From Woronichinia naegeliana WA131 (GTDB taxonomy: Bacteria > Cyanobacteriota > Cyanobacteriia > Cyanobacteriales > Microcystaceae): a stretch of DNA of 64,000 nt. Under the pieces are notes generated by a model that saw only the letters and a list, made by a program, of their open reading frames with translations, was not told the DNA's origin and searched no databases. Numbering within the stretch: position 1 is the stretch's first letter; every line of letters starts with the position of its first letter. Shown in pieces: positions 37,292 through 47,628 of the stretch. Location of the stretch: positions 3,224,001 to 3,288,000 of the forward strand of contig CP073041.1 in NCBI GenBank assembly GCA_025370055.1. Direction: 5' to 3'. The position numbers were made by a program, and so were the translations under genes.

Positions 37292-37502
37292 AGGGCTTGC
37301 TGAATAAGTATAGAACCCTTGGCAGACAATGCTTTCAAGCATTTTAAAAACGATCAGGTGCAAGGTTATGGCCTTTGGAGACTCAAAGCCCATGCACGTC
37401 GTTGGAAAACTGGGGGTTGAAATTGGAAACAACTCTCTGAAGTCAGCATTTTTCGAGTCCTGTGGCATCTAGGTTAGTTTTGTGGACTTTTTCAGCAGAC
37501 CC
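37292..37502. mobile_element. MITE-3 (211 bp, inverted relative to MITE-1)
   Basis: It begins GGGCTTGCTGAATAAG and ends CTTTTTCAGCAGACCC. It is flanked by TATTTA (37286-37291, 37503-37508). Confidence 0.88.
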
Positions 37503-37512
37503 TATTTAGAGC

Positions 37513-39114
37513 CTGACTTTTCCCGTTAAGTCCAAAATCCAGCAATGCAAACTTCTAGAGGCTTTATCTGGCAAGGGTTTGAGTAATGATTCTCTTGACA
37601 GGAAAAAAATATTCTGAAGCCATCATCCCGCTTATCGTTCAAATTTCAAAAACAAAGGATGAAGGGAGTATGAGACTGTAAAATGGAGAAAATCTTAAAG
37701 GGCAGGTCAAAAAATGTTGGAATGGTGGACAAAAAACTTTGCCAGTTGTGAATTGGGAGACGAGAGGCTAAACAATCGTGCCTTCTCGATTGGGAAAAAG
37801 TTAAGTGAGGGGTTTGGAAAAGCCTTATCAGAAGTGTTTAAGGGAGGAAACGAGTTAAAGAGGGCCTATGAATTTTTGGGAATCCGAAAACAGACTTTGT
37901 CAAGATAATAGAGCCGCACTGTGAAATGACAACTGCCGCCGTAGAAGAATATAAGATAATGCTATCAGTCGGAGATACGACCTTCTTAGATTATCGCAAT
38001 ATCAAGGAAAAAAGGGAAGGGTATGGGCCGACTGGAAAAGGAGGGAATGGATTAATACTGCATAGTGCTTTAGCAATTGAGCCAGAAAAAGGACAAGTAT
38101 TAGGTTTATTATGGCAAAAACTGTGGAATAGGGAGGTAAAAGAAAAGCCCCCAACAGATGAAACGGCGAAGCAGAAAAAAGAAAGACAGAAAGAACAAAG
38201 AAAAGCAGCTCGTCAAAGACCATTTGAGGAAAAAGAATCCTACAAATGGGTAGAGGCTCTAAACACCTGTGAGAAACAGGTAGAAAGTTCAACGAGGGTA
38301 ATTCATGTATTTGACAGAGAAGGAGATGTTTCAGAAGTCTTTGACTCAGTGCGTCAACTCAAGCATACAGGAGTGCTGGTCAGAGCGTCTCATAATCGTA
38401 GTTTAGACAAAAATAGTGAACGACTTTGGCAACATTTGGAATCAGAACCGATTCGTTTTCATCAAGAAATCGAGATTCCGAGTACAGGAAAAAGAAAAGC
38501 ACGGAAGGTTAAGCTTGCCGTCCGATTTTGCTCAGTTAATCTACGAACTCCCTATCGTTTTGATAATCGTGACCCGTTGAATGTCTATGCTGTTTATGCG
38601 ACAGAAATCGATTGTCCCGAAGGCGAAACTCCTTTATCTTGGATGCTTCTGACTACAGAAGTTGTTGAGACTATTGAGATGGCTGTCACTATTCTTCGTT
38701 GGTACACCTACCGATGGCGGGTTGAAGAATTTCATAAAGTCCTTAAGTCTGGTTGTCAGAGTGAGCGTTATCGACTTGCCTCTGATGGAATGAAAACTCT
38801 TTTGGGTTTTTTAAGTGTCATTGCTGTTGAACTTTTACACGTTACTTATCTTCATCGTACCCAGCCCGATGCTCTCGCGATTGAAATTCTTAATCCTCTT
38901 CAACTTCAGGTGTTAAAAGCAGCCGCCTCTCAAAAACTTCCCCCTATTTTGACTGTTGCTTGGGCTGTCGAGTCTGTTGCTTTTCTTGGTGGTTATCTTG
39001 AACATCGTCGTAAAACTCCTCTCGGTATCCAAGTCCTTTGGCGCGGTTGGTTGAAGTTGCATGACCTTTGCCAAGGCTGGCAGCTTGCAATCCGCACTTA
39101 ACGGGAAAAGTCAG
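37513..39114 (+). mobile_element. IS50-like element, 1602 bp, copy 2
   Basis: It has the same terminal repeats as copy 1 (CTGACTTTTCCCGTTAAGT). The flanking direct repeat is ATTTAGAGC (37504-37512, 39115-39123). It landed against the right duplication of MITE-3. Confidence 0.92.
37714..39101 (+). pseudogene. IS50/Tn5-like transposase with -1 frameshift, copy 2
   Basis: It has the same two frames as copy 1 (37714-37908 and the frame containing 37926-39101) and the same shift after AYEFLG. The protein sequences appear identical to copy 1 throughout. Identity of two independently inserted copies, each with its own target duplication, shows that the frameshifted version has transposed. Confidence 0.8.
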
Positions 39115-39123
39115 ATTTAGAGC

Positions 39124-39365
39124 AACTTGCGTTGTGATGACGGACAAATCTTTGTAGAGAGATAAGTAAGTGGGCTTAATTAATTGTTAGATAGTAGAAC
39201 AGGCTTCTAGCCTGTGGACAGGTAGGATGCCCATCCCACGTTTTATATTTAATTGTAACCAGCTACTTAATAAATTATGTCCCTTCGGTAAGTTTATTTT
39301 AAGAGTGATGCCGTAGGCAGGAGAATCAAACTTTTAGGGATACAAAGTCGCCGTCAAAAGAAGGC
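39124..39365. other. Intergenic stretch with a CAGGCTTCTAGCCTG palindrome
   Basis: AACAGGCTTCTAGCCTGTGG at about 39200 is a short hairpin of a type dispersed in cyanobacterial genomes. It may end transcripts converging here. Nothing else is recognised. Confidence 0.4.
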
Positions 39366-40526
39366 TCACAAATCCTTGAGGTCAGATGACGGTTTTTCAA
39401 GTACCGTTGGTTCTAGCTGAGCTTCCTGGCTATTGAAATCTAAGTCAACTGCTTCTAGGACTTCATCATAGACAGCAATATTTTCCTCAATTACCTCGCT
39501 ACTAACTTCAGTAGGAGTGATGGGTTCTTTAGCGATTTCATTGTCTGAATCTGACGAAAGGGTATCCACTTCAGCGACGTTAGATTCCTCTAATAATTCA
39601 TCAAGATCTTCTGAAATATTGTTCTCGGGTGTTTCAGGTTCCTCTAGGAGATCATCTAGGTCATCTTCTATTTCTGTAACGGGGGTTTCTTCGATAACAG
39701 TTTCTGTCAATTCCAGTATGACCGATTCAACCATAACTTCTGGCAAGATACTGGTTTCTTTACTTACCTCTTCTTCCCAATCATGGTCTAATTCCACTGC
39801 ATCCAAAGCTTCTGTAATAGTGGCGGATTTGGGGGGAGGGGAACTAGGTGCTTTTTTTGCAAAAAGACGACTGAAGAAATTAGGTTTTTTAGGTTGTGTG
39901 GATTTTTTATCAGTTTTGGCCGGTTTAGAGGGCTTGGGCGTAGGATTCTTGACAGCCTTGGGGGCCGCTGGAGTTGAGGGCGTATTTTCGGCGATCGCTT
40001 CTACGGGCGGGGCGACTATGTTCTCTGCAACAGGTTCAATCTCGATTTTTTGAATGACTTCTTGGGCAACAGGCTCAGTCATTTCGGCTGGGGCTTCTTT
40101 CGCGATCGCGGTTTCAGAAACTTTTTCCGCACTACTTACCGACTCTGTGGTCGGTTTAGAAAGGGGTTGGGGTTTAATGCCTCCCTTCGACTTAGGCACG
40201 GCTTTTTTCCGACTTAACCCACCGGCTAACCAATCCAGCAGCGAGAAATTGGGTTGTTCTGCTATTTTTTCAGGATTGGCCAGAGCCACCCGCAATTTTA
40301 CTGTTTGCCAGGCAAAAGACAACACCAAGGTTGTCGCCGCTATCTGCCCTAGCAAAACCCCTCCTGTCATCCGTTGGGCACAGATCCAGAGTGTGGCAGC
40401 ATAAAACAGTCCCACCCCACTCCACAGAAAATCATCCTTACGGTGTAGTTTAGGCGCGAAAAAAGCGGAGAAAAAGAAAAACAGACTGGCTATGCCAACA
40501 GCGATCGCGAGGATGAAGGCCAACAT
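39366..40526 (-). CDS. ycf66: Ycf66 family protein
   Basis: This 386-residue protein has a hydrophobic N-terminal domain of about 85 residues with the Ycf66 pattern (FFFSAFFAPKLHRKDDFLWS, CAQRMTGGVLLGQ). It probably spans the membrane three times. A long, low-complexity acidic and Pro/Ala/Lys-rich tail follows (AAPKAVKNPTPKPSKPAK; EETPVTEIEDDLDDLLEEPE), probably disordered. Ycf66 is conserved in cyanobacteria and some plastids, but its function is not established. It is divergent from mrp with 148 bp between the starts. The tail is longer than in typical short Ycf66 proteins. Confidence 0.85.
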   Translation of the reverse strand: MLAFILAIAVGIASLFFFFSAFFAPKLHRKDDFLWSGVGLFYAATLWICAQRMTGGVLLGQIAATTLVLSFAWQTVKLRVALANPEKIAEQPNFSLLDWLAGGLSRKKAVPKSKGGIKPQPLSKPTTESVSSAEKVSETAIAKEAPAEMTEPVAQEVIQKIEIEPVAENIVAPPVEAIAENTPSTPAAPKAVKNPTPKPSKPAKTDKKSTQPKKPNFFSRLFAKKAPSSPPPKSATITEALDAVELDHDWEEEVSKETSILPEVMVESVILELTETVIEETPVTEIEDDLDDLLEEPETPENNISEDLDELLEESNVAEVDTLSSDSDNEIAKEPITPTEVSSEVIEENIAVYDEVLEAVDLDFNSQEAQLEPTVLEKPSSDLKDL

Positions 40527-40674
40527 GAGGGGAAACTCCGTCGAAGTCTATGTTAGACAATTCTTAGGGTATCAAAAAACAGAACTAACAAAATTCTTAA
40601 TTTTTCCAAAAACCCTTAAAATCGAAAAAGCCTGGATAATCACCCTCCAGCCCAGAAGAGAATTTTAAATTGTT

Positions 40675-41736
40675 ATGCTAACCTCCCAAGCTGTCCTAGA
40701 AGTCCTCAGACCTGTCCAAGATCCCGAACTGCAAAAAAGTCTGGTCGAACTCAACATGATCCGCAATGTACAGATTGATGGCGGCTTAGTTAGCTTTACC
40801 TTGGTTTTAACGACCCCAGCCTGTCCTTTACGGGAGTTTATTGTCGAAGATTGCCAGAAAGCGGTTAAAACCTTGGCGGGTGTTGAGAAAGTGGAGGTCG
40901 CTGTCACGGCGGAAACCCCTCAACAGAAATCTCTGCCGGATCGGACTTCCGTGGGGAATGTCAAAAATATCGTCGCTATTTCCAGTGGTAAAGGGGGAGT
41001 CGGTAAAAGCACTGTGGCGGTTAATGTGGCCGTTGCCCTCGCAAAATTAGGTGCTAAAGTGGGCTTACTGGATGCCGATATCTATGGCCCTAACGCACCC
41101 ACGATGTTGGGATTAAGTCAAGCCGAAATTAAAGTTACCAAAGATCCCCAGGGAGATATCCTTGAACCCGCTTTTAATCACGGTATTAAAATGGTTTCGA
41201 TGGGTTTTCTGATTGACCCCGATCAACCGGTGATTTGGCGCGGCCCGATGCTCAATGGCATTATTCGTCAATTTCTCTATCAAGTGTCCTGGGGTGAGTT
41301 GGATTATCTGATTGTGGATATGCCGCCTGGCACCGGAGATGCTCAGTTAACTCTCTGCCAATCTGTCCCTATGGCAGGAGCCGTGATTGTCACCACACCT
41401 CAGACGGTTTCCCTGCTAGATGCTCGACGGGGTTTAAAAATGTTTCAACAGCTAGGCGTAAAGGTTCTAGGTATTGTGGAAAATATGAGTTATTTCATTC
41501 CGCCGGATCAGCCTGATCGCAGTTACGATCTTTTTGGGTCTGGGGGAGGAGAAAAGGCCTCTAAGGAGTTACAAGTTCCTTTGTTAGGCTGCGTTCCCTT
41601 AGAAATTTCTCTGCGAGAAGGGGGTGATGCGGGTATTCCTATTGTCATCTCGGCTCCTGAATCTGCTTCGGCCCAAGCTCTAACGGCGATCGCCCAACAA
41701 ATTGCGGCCAAAGTATCGATCGCGGCTCTAGCCTAA
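40675..41736 (+). CDS. mrp: Mrp/ApbC-type Fe-S cluster carrier ATPase
   Basis: This 353-residue cytosolic protein has an N-terminal MIP18/DUF59-like domain (residues about 1-80: VLEVLRPVQDPELQKSLVEL, TPACPLREF) and a MinD-type P-loop NTPase domain. The deviant Walker A motif SSGKGGVGKST is at about residues 102-112, DADIYGPNAPTM at about 132 and the switch DMPPGTGDAQLT at about 213. Mrp proteins bind and transfer iron-sulfur clusters in assembly. In cyanobacteria the gene usually stands alone, as here. The ATG at 40675 gives the family length; no strong ribosome site is seen. Confidence 0.93.
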   Translation: MLTSQAVLEVLRPVQDPELQKSLVELNMIRNVQIDGGLVSFTLVLTTPACPLREFIVEDCQKAVKTLAGVEKVEVAVTAETPQQKSLPDRTSVGNVKNIVAISSGKGGVGKSTVAVNVAVALAKLGAKVGLLDADIYGPNAPTMLGLSQAEIKVTKDPQGDILEPAFNHGIKMVSMGFLIDPDQPVIWRGPMLNGIIRQFLYQVSWGELDYLIVDMPPGTGDAQLTLCQSVPMAGAVIVTTPQTVSLLDARRGLKMFQQLGVKVLGIVENMSYFIPPDQPDRSYDLFGSGGGEKASKELQVPLLGCVPLEISLREGGDAGIPIVISAPESASAQALTAIAQQIAAKVSIAALA

Positions 41737-42132
41737 CTTCAAACTTCAAATCCATAAAATCTGAGTGGCGATCGCTTTTTAGGGATTAGGAAAAAAGCCA
41801 AATTTAATCACCGCAGCCGTTGTTGCTCGGTACTGGTTCAGGCTGGTTAAAAGTGGGAAGCCTTACTGGCTATGCCTTAGAGAGACAAGAAGTCAATATA
41901 AGTTTGGAAGATAACTTGCTGTAAAATTTTCGTTGATTACATCTGACGCGAGATCGAAAGCCCTATCGTAACGTTTCACAGGATAATCTATCAACTAATT
42001 ATTTACAGGTAGAAGTTTTTCTAATCACACTCAACATTCAACTTTCTTAGAAAAGGATAAAATTCCGCCCGATCCGTATAAACACGGTCTTTTTGTTTTC
42101 CCTCAGTATTTGACTCGAACTCTAATTATTTA
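41737..42132. other. Intergenic region without a recognised gene
   Basis: There is one HIP1 site followed by a T-run at 41766-41781, which could act as a weak terminator for mrp. No open frame of interest is seen, and the region ends at the MITE-4 target site. Confidence 0.4.
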
Positions 42133-42342
42133 GGGTCTGCTGAAAAAGTCCACAAAACGAACCTAGATGCCACAGGAGGCGAAAAATGGTGACTTCAGAG
42201 AGTTGTTTCCAATTTCAACCCCCAGTTTTCCAACGACGTGCATGGGCTTTGAGCCTCCAAAGGCCATAACCTTGCACCTGATCGTTTTTAAAATGCTTGA
42301 AAGCATTATCTGGCAAGGGTTCTATACTTATTCAGCAAGCCC
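42133..42342. mobile_element. MITE-4 (210 bp, IS-A type ends)
   Basis: It has the same sequence and orientation as MITE-1. It is flanked by TATTTA (42127-42132, 42343-42348). Confidence 0.88.
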
Positions 42343-42472
42343 TATTTAAGTCCGTAAATGCTAGTGACAAACAGTCATGTTTCCCGTGAAGTCCAGTAGT
42401 ATCACGGAAGTTCCCAATTTCTTTTTACTGGTATAACATAGTTGTTCATTGATCAAGGCTTGGGATAACATC

Positions 42473-45400
42473 ATGTTAACCGACACATCTCACTTTTCTA
42501 CCAACAACATCGCCAGTGTTATTCCCAACACAGCCCAAGACATCAATGCCATTAATCCCTATGGTTTATCTCCTCATTCACCCTCAAGTTTAGGCGCAGA
42601 CTTAAGCAATAGTGTGGCTCTTAATGTGATTGCGAATAATCCTGCCACCCTTCAGCCAGCCAGCGTTGTCGTCAACAGCCTTCCTAGTGGCAGTCGAAGT
42701 TCTACCGCTTCTTTAAGCACCAATGGCCAGGCAGTTACGGGATTAACTGCGACGAAAGATAGCTTAACCAATCCTCAACTAGCTGCAAGTGTTCCTCAAC
42801 TAGCACCAATTGTTAATTTTAGTCAAAAGTCCTTTACTGGTTATTCTAATCAAGATACGAGCAAAGCTGTCTATCAAATTACAGATAATGGTTCTACCCT
42901 ACAATTAGCAGGGCAGGCTTGGAAAAAAATAGATTTTGCTTATAATGTAACAGCGAATACTGTATTAGAGTTTGATTTCCGCAGTGATGCGATCGGTAAT
43001 ACTCAAGTCATTGGTTTTGATAACGATAACTCTTATTGGAATGTCAATGTTAATAATCCTACTGGTTTCAAATTGTATGGTTATGATCAGTGGGTAGGTT
43101 GGAGTCAAACGCTAAATAACTACAAGGGAACGGATTGGAGAACCTATTCCGTCAAGATCGGTACGAACTATACTGGAGCGATCAATTATCTTTTCTTTGC
43201 CAATACTCCGATGACAAGCAATCCTTTAGAAAATAGCTTGTTCCGCAATATCCGTGTTTATGAGACCAATACTTCTGATACTGTTGCGCCTACTGTTGCT
43301 AGTCTCAATGCGCCTGCTATCACCACAAGTAGCAAAGATTACCTCTTTAAAGTGACCTATGCGGATAATACTGTTATGAATCCGGGGAGTTTGGATAGTA
43401 AAGATATTCGAGTCACAGGTGCTAACGGTTTTAATCAATTAGCGCAATTTGTTAGTGCAACCTCTTCCAGCGATCGCACAACGGTGGAAGCAACCTATAA
43501 GATTACGAGTAATGTCGGTTGGGGGATTAATGATAAAAATGGCGTTTATACCATTGCTCTAGAAGGAAATCAAGTCAGCGACTATAACTACACCTTCATG
43601 GCAGCCCGAACCCTAGGCACTTTCAACATTAATGTTCCAGCCAGCAGCATTGTTGCTGATACGACTTTAGCCACTCCCATCAATATTAATCCCTATCTCT
43701 TAAGTGGTTATTCAAATCAAGATAATCCAACCAGCGGGAAATTTCAAGTCACCGATAGTGGCTCTACTCTCCAGTTGTCGGGTCAGACTTGGAAGAAACT
43801 AGATTTTGCCTATAACGTTACTGCCAATACTGTCTTATCGTTTGACTTTCGGAGTGATGTAATGGGAGTAGATCATGCCATCGGTTTTGACAACGATAAC
43901 TCTTACTGGAATGTTAACTTTAATAATCCCACCGGTTTCCTTCTTTATGGGTCGGATACTTGGCCCGGCTGGAGTCAGCAACTGAAGAATTATAGTGGTA
44001 CAGATTGGAAAAGCTATTCCATCAATATTGGTAAAAACTATACGGGAGCAATACAATATCTTTTCTTTGCCAATAGTCCTAAGACAACAAATCCCCTAGA
44101 AAATAGCTTTTTCCGTAATATCCGAGTTTATGACATAAACTCTCTAGATACAGCGGCTCCCACAACAACCCTAAGCTTTCCCAATGCGACGACAAGCGGG
44201 GGAAACACGTTAAATGCTAACAATGAGTATGTTTTTACCGTTACCTATAATGATGCTTGGGGCATTGCTCTGACAACGGTTGATAGTAATGATATTAACG
44301 TGCTTTCCTCCAATGGCAACAGTCAAAAAGCAACCTTAGTCAGTGCTACCGCTAGCAGCGATCGCAAAACAGTGACAGCGACTTACAAAATTCTAGATAA
44401 CATCGGCTGGAGTGCTAATCAGGCAAATCAATACACTATTCAAGCACAAAGCAACCAAGTTGGAGATCTTAACTACAATTTCATCACCCTGCAAAATATT
44501 GGCAATTTTACCGTTCAATATACCAATACTACGACTCAACAGCTTCTCAAAAGCCAATCCGAGTTTAACTTTAATGTCAACTACTATTCTCCCATTGCTC
44601 TCAATGTTAATAGTTTAGATAATCAAGATCTGTTGGTTACTGGCCCTAACGGCTTCCAAGGATTTGCTAACTTTGTTAGTGTTCAACAAAATGGTAGTAA
44701 TCAGTGGGTTGCGACATATAAAATTACTGACAGTGATGGTATCTGGGATGCAAAGAATAATGGAAACTACACCATTAATCTACAGGCCAATCAAGTTAGT
44801 GATATTTCTGGTGCTGCCTTAAGTTCAGGGCCCATGGGCAACTTAGTTATCAATACCCAAGAAACCGCGATGTGGTTTTCTGGCTTTGAAAATGGTTTTC
44901 CCGGTAATGAATGGTTAAATTATTCTAATGGCACTTTAGTGGCAAATGGACAACCTGATTATAACTATAGTTCTAATTGGAGTATTCTCAATCAAACCCA
45001 AGCCAGTCAAGATGGTGTAGCTCCCTTATCAGGAAACTCTGTTTACAAAGGTTGGATTAATTATCAATCGGCAGATAGTCATCGTCCTTATCCTGTTCTT
45101 CATGTTGACCCGTCTAGTACCTATTTTCCCGATACTACCTTTAATAGCTATCTAAACGGAACACCAGTGCCTGTGGTCAATCGCTTTTATGCTTGGGCAG
45201 ACTGGGATCCGAGCAGCATTACTAGTTCTGATTGGTTAAGCTTCCTCACCCTTGGCAATAACGTTAACTGGAATGTTGTTACGATGTCCCTAACCGGTCC
45301 TCAAGGAAAACTAGAAATGGCCCATGCACCCTTTACAGATGTTCTTTCCACCCCCACCTATATGCCCCAACATCAATGGGTACGTTTCACAACCTATGTG

Positions 45401-45673
45401 GACTTTCAACATAATCTCCTTTATGTTTGGATGAACGGACAACTAACCTTTAAAATGACTCAGGGTGGGAACCTCAACTATACTGGAGGAACTGATCCCA
45501 ATGCGGCTCAAACTGCCTATCTTCGTCGTGCTCATTGGGGACTCTACGCTAACGGTAACTTCTCTAATGCGACGGTTTATAATGACGCGATCCAACTTTG
45601 GACAGTGCAACAACCGATTACCGATCCCACTCAGGAACCCTGGTCCCCCTACGATGGTAATGGTTTGAACTAA
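42473..45673 (+). CDS. Large lectin-like surface protein with duplicated carbohydrate-binding-type domains
   Basis: The protein is 1066 residues from the ATG at 42473; an in-frame TTG at 42449 is possible but less likely. There is no signal peptide. Residues about 110-270 and 405-560 are a duplicated domain (GYSNQDxSxxxYQITDxGSTL, WKKxDFAYNVTANTVL, GFDNDNSYWNVN, NPLENSxFRNIRVY), all-beta in appearance. Between and after them lie Ig-like units (LDSKDIRVTGANGFNQLAQF and relatives). The C-terminal 260 residues (FSGFENGFPGNEW ... LYVWMNGQLTFKM ... AHWGLYANGNF) resemble a concanavalin-type polysaccharide-lyase or LamG fold. It is probably an extracellular glycan-binding or matrix protein; enzyme activity cannot be asserted. 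Confidence 0.7.
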   Translation: MLTDTSHFSTNNIASVIPNTAQDINAINPYGLSPHSPSSLGADLSNSVALNVIANNPATLQPASVVVNSLPSGSRSSTASLSTNGQAVTGLTATKDSLTNPQLAASVPQLAPIVNFSQKSFTGYSNQDTSKAVYQITDNGSTLQLAGQAWKKIDFAYNVTANTVLEFDFRSDAIGNTQVIGFDNDNSYWNVNVNNPTGFKLYGYDQWVGWSQTLNNYKGTDWRTYSVKIGTNYTGAINYLFFANTPMTSNPLENSLFRNIRVYETNTSDTVAPTVASLNAPAITTSSKDYLFKVTYADNTVMNPGSLDSKDIRVTGANGFNQLAQFVSATSSSDRTTVEATYKITSNVGWGINDKNGVYTIALEGNQVSDYNYTFMAARTLGTFNINVPASSIVADTTLATPININPYLLSGYSNQDNPTSGKFQVTDSGSTLQLSGQTWKKLDFAYNVTANTVLSFDFRSDVMGVDHAIGFDNDNSYWNVNFNNPTGFLLYGSDTWPGWSQQLKNYSGTDWKSYSINIGKNYTGAIQYLFFANSPKTTNPLENSFFRNIRVYDINSLDTAAPTTTLSFPNATTSGGNTLNANNEYVFTVTYNDAWGIALTTVDSNDINVLSSNGNSQKATLVSATASSDRKTVTATYKILDNIGWSANQANQYTIQAQSNQVGDLNYNFITLQNIGNFTVQYTNTTTQQLLKSQSEFNFNVNYYSPIALNVNSLDNQDLLVTGPNGFQGFANFVSVQQNGSNQWVATYKITDSDGIWDAKNNGNYTINLQANQVSDISGAALSSGPMGNLVINTQETAMWFSGFENGFPGNEWLNYSNGTLVANGQPDYNYSSNWSILNQTQASQDGVAPLSGNSVYKGWINYQSADSHRPYPVLHVDPSSTYFPDTTFNSYLNGTPVPVVNRFYAWADWDPSSITSSDWLSFLTLGNNVNWNVVTMSLTGPQGKLEMAHAPFTDVLSTPTYMPQHQWVRFTTYVDFQHNLLYVWMNGQLTFKMTQGGNLNYTGGTDPNAAQTAYLRRAHWGLYANGNFSNATVYNDAIQLWTVQQPITDPTQEPWSPYDGNGLN

Positions 45674-45937
45674 GACGACTGATTGAGAGAGAAGTAATGC
45701 ATCTCTAATTTTCCTAAGTCCTCCAACCCATATTCCGTACCAATTAGAAGAAAATAAATAATTTAAAATTTACACGCTATATGCAGGCATCATTAGCCAT
45801 CACAACACTAGATAGGGCTTGCTGAAAAAAGCTGAGACCTTTACGGAGAAAAATAGTAGGCGAATTAAGAACCGCTAGAATGCACGAAAATAGGGTAGAA
45901 TGCCTCAAAACCATTGCATTAAGAAGAGAGAAAGCAG

Positions 45938-46153
45938 ATGTACCGAAAGCAACAGTACTCAATTGAAACACCAGAAAACTTGAAAAATCTGTTCGGCGGG
46001 CAGTTAGACGAAGAAAATCGTTGGATAGAAATGTCAAAAATGATTCCCTGGGAAGAATATGAGGAAGAATATGCAAAAAACTTCACAGAAAAAAAAGGAG
46101 CCCCAGCCAAATCATTTAGAATGGCATTAGGAGCATTAATTAGGGCTTGCTGA
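45938..46153 (+). pseudogene. IS-A transposase, N-terminal fragment (copy 3)
   Basis: The fragment starts at ATG 45938 (MYRKQQYSIETPENL) and follows the normal sequence to FRMALGALI, where copy 4 begins. The frame then closes within the left end of copy 4. Confidence 0.85.
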
Positions 46154-46265
46154 AAAAAGCTGAAACCTTTACGGAGAAAAATAGTAGGCGAATTAAGAAC
46201 CGCTAGAATGCACGAAAATAGGGTAGAATGCCTCAAAACCATTGCATTAAGAAGAGAGAAAGCAG

Positions 46266-47628
46266 ATGTACCGAAAGCAACAGTACTCAATTGAAACACC
46301 AGAAAACTTGAAAAATCTGTTCGGCGGGCAGTTAGACGAAGAAAATCGTTGGATAGAAATGTCAAAAATGATTCCCTGGGAAGAATATGAGGAAGAATAT
46401 GCAAAAAACTTCACAGAAAAAAAAGGAGCCCCAGCCAAATCATTTAGAATGGCATTAGGAGCATTAATTATCAAAGAAATTTCAGGAAAAAGTGACAGAG
46501 AAACAGTAGAACAAATAAAAGAGAACCCTTATTTACAGTACTTTATAGGAATGGAAAGCTATAGTAGCAAAGAAGCATTTAATGCGTCAATGATGGTTCA
46601 TTTTCGTAAAAAAATAGGAATGGAATTAATAAATAAATAAAATTAATAAAGAAATAGAAAAAAAAGCGACGGGTGTAGCGTCAGAAAAAAAAGAAAATGA
46701 AGGAAAGTTATTGTTAGATGCGACTTGTACACCAGCAGATATAAAATATCCAACGGATATAGGAATATTGAATGATGCCAGAGAAAAAACAGAAAAAATA
46801 ATAGATAAGCTGTATGAAGAAATAAAAGAGAGAAGGAAAGAAAAGCCGAGGACTTATAGGGAAGTGGCAAGAAAAGAGTACTTAGCCATAGCAAAAAAAC
46901 GTCGTGTGTCAAAAAAAGAAAGAAGAAAAGGAACAAAAAAACAACTAGGATATATAAAAAGAAACTTGTCTGATATAGAAAAAATGATAGAAGAGGGAGC
47001 AAAGTTAGAAAAACTAACGAAAAAAGAGCAAGAAGAGCTTGTAACGATAGGAAAAGTGTATGAGCAACAGTTAGAAATGTATGAAAAAAAGACAAATAAA
47101 GTAGAAAACAGAATTGTGAGTGTAAGCCAACCTCACGTGCGTCCAATAGTGCGTGGAAAAGCGGGAAAAGCAGTAGAGTTTGGAGCTAAAATATCGGCAA
47201 GTAATGTGAATGGCTTTGTCTTCTTAGACAAATTAAGTTGGGATAATTACAACGAATCGGGAGATTTACAAGCGCGAATAGAAGAATATAAAAGGGAAAC
47301 AGGATGTTATCCGGAATCGGTTCATGTGGATAAAATCTATCGAACAAAAGCGAATCGAGCTTATTGTAAAGAAAGGGATATAAGAATGAGTGGTCCCCGA
47401 TTGGGAAGACCGCCGAAAGAGGTGAGCAAAGAAAAAAAGAAAGAGGCACGCTCAGATGAAAGAGTGCGTAATGCCATTGAGGGTAAATTCGGACAGGGAA
47501 AGAGGAAATTTAGTCTTGGTCGAGTGATGGCCAAACTACCTGAGACCTCGGAAACGGTAATTGCGATGAACTTTTTGGTAATGAATCTTTCTACTCTACT
47601 TCAGAAGACAAAAAGTAAAAAGTTGTAG
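46266..47628 (+). pseudogene. IS-A transposase, copy 4 (4-bp duplication)
   Basis: It is open from ATG 46266 to a premature stop at 46640. An extra AAAT in the tract AATAAATAAATAAAATTAAT shifts the frame after MELINK. The rest is open in another frame to KTKSKKL at 47628. Apart from that indel and isolated substitutions it matches copy 2. Confidence 0.85.

Noticed and set aside
20782-39114. Composite transposon bounded by the two IS50-like copies
   Set aside because: Each copy has its own perfect target duplication (CTTGATGATT and ATTTAGAGC), so they inserted independently and do not move the 15 kb between them as a unit.
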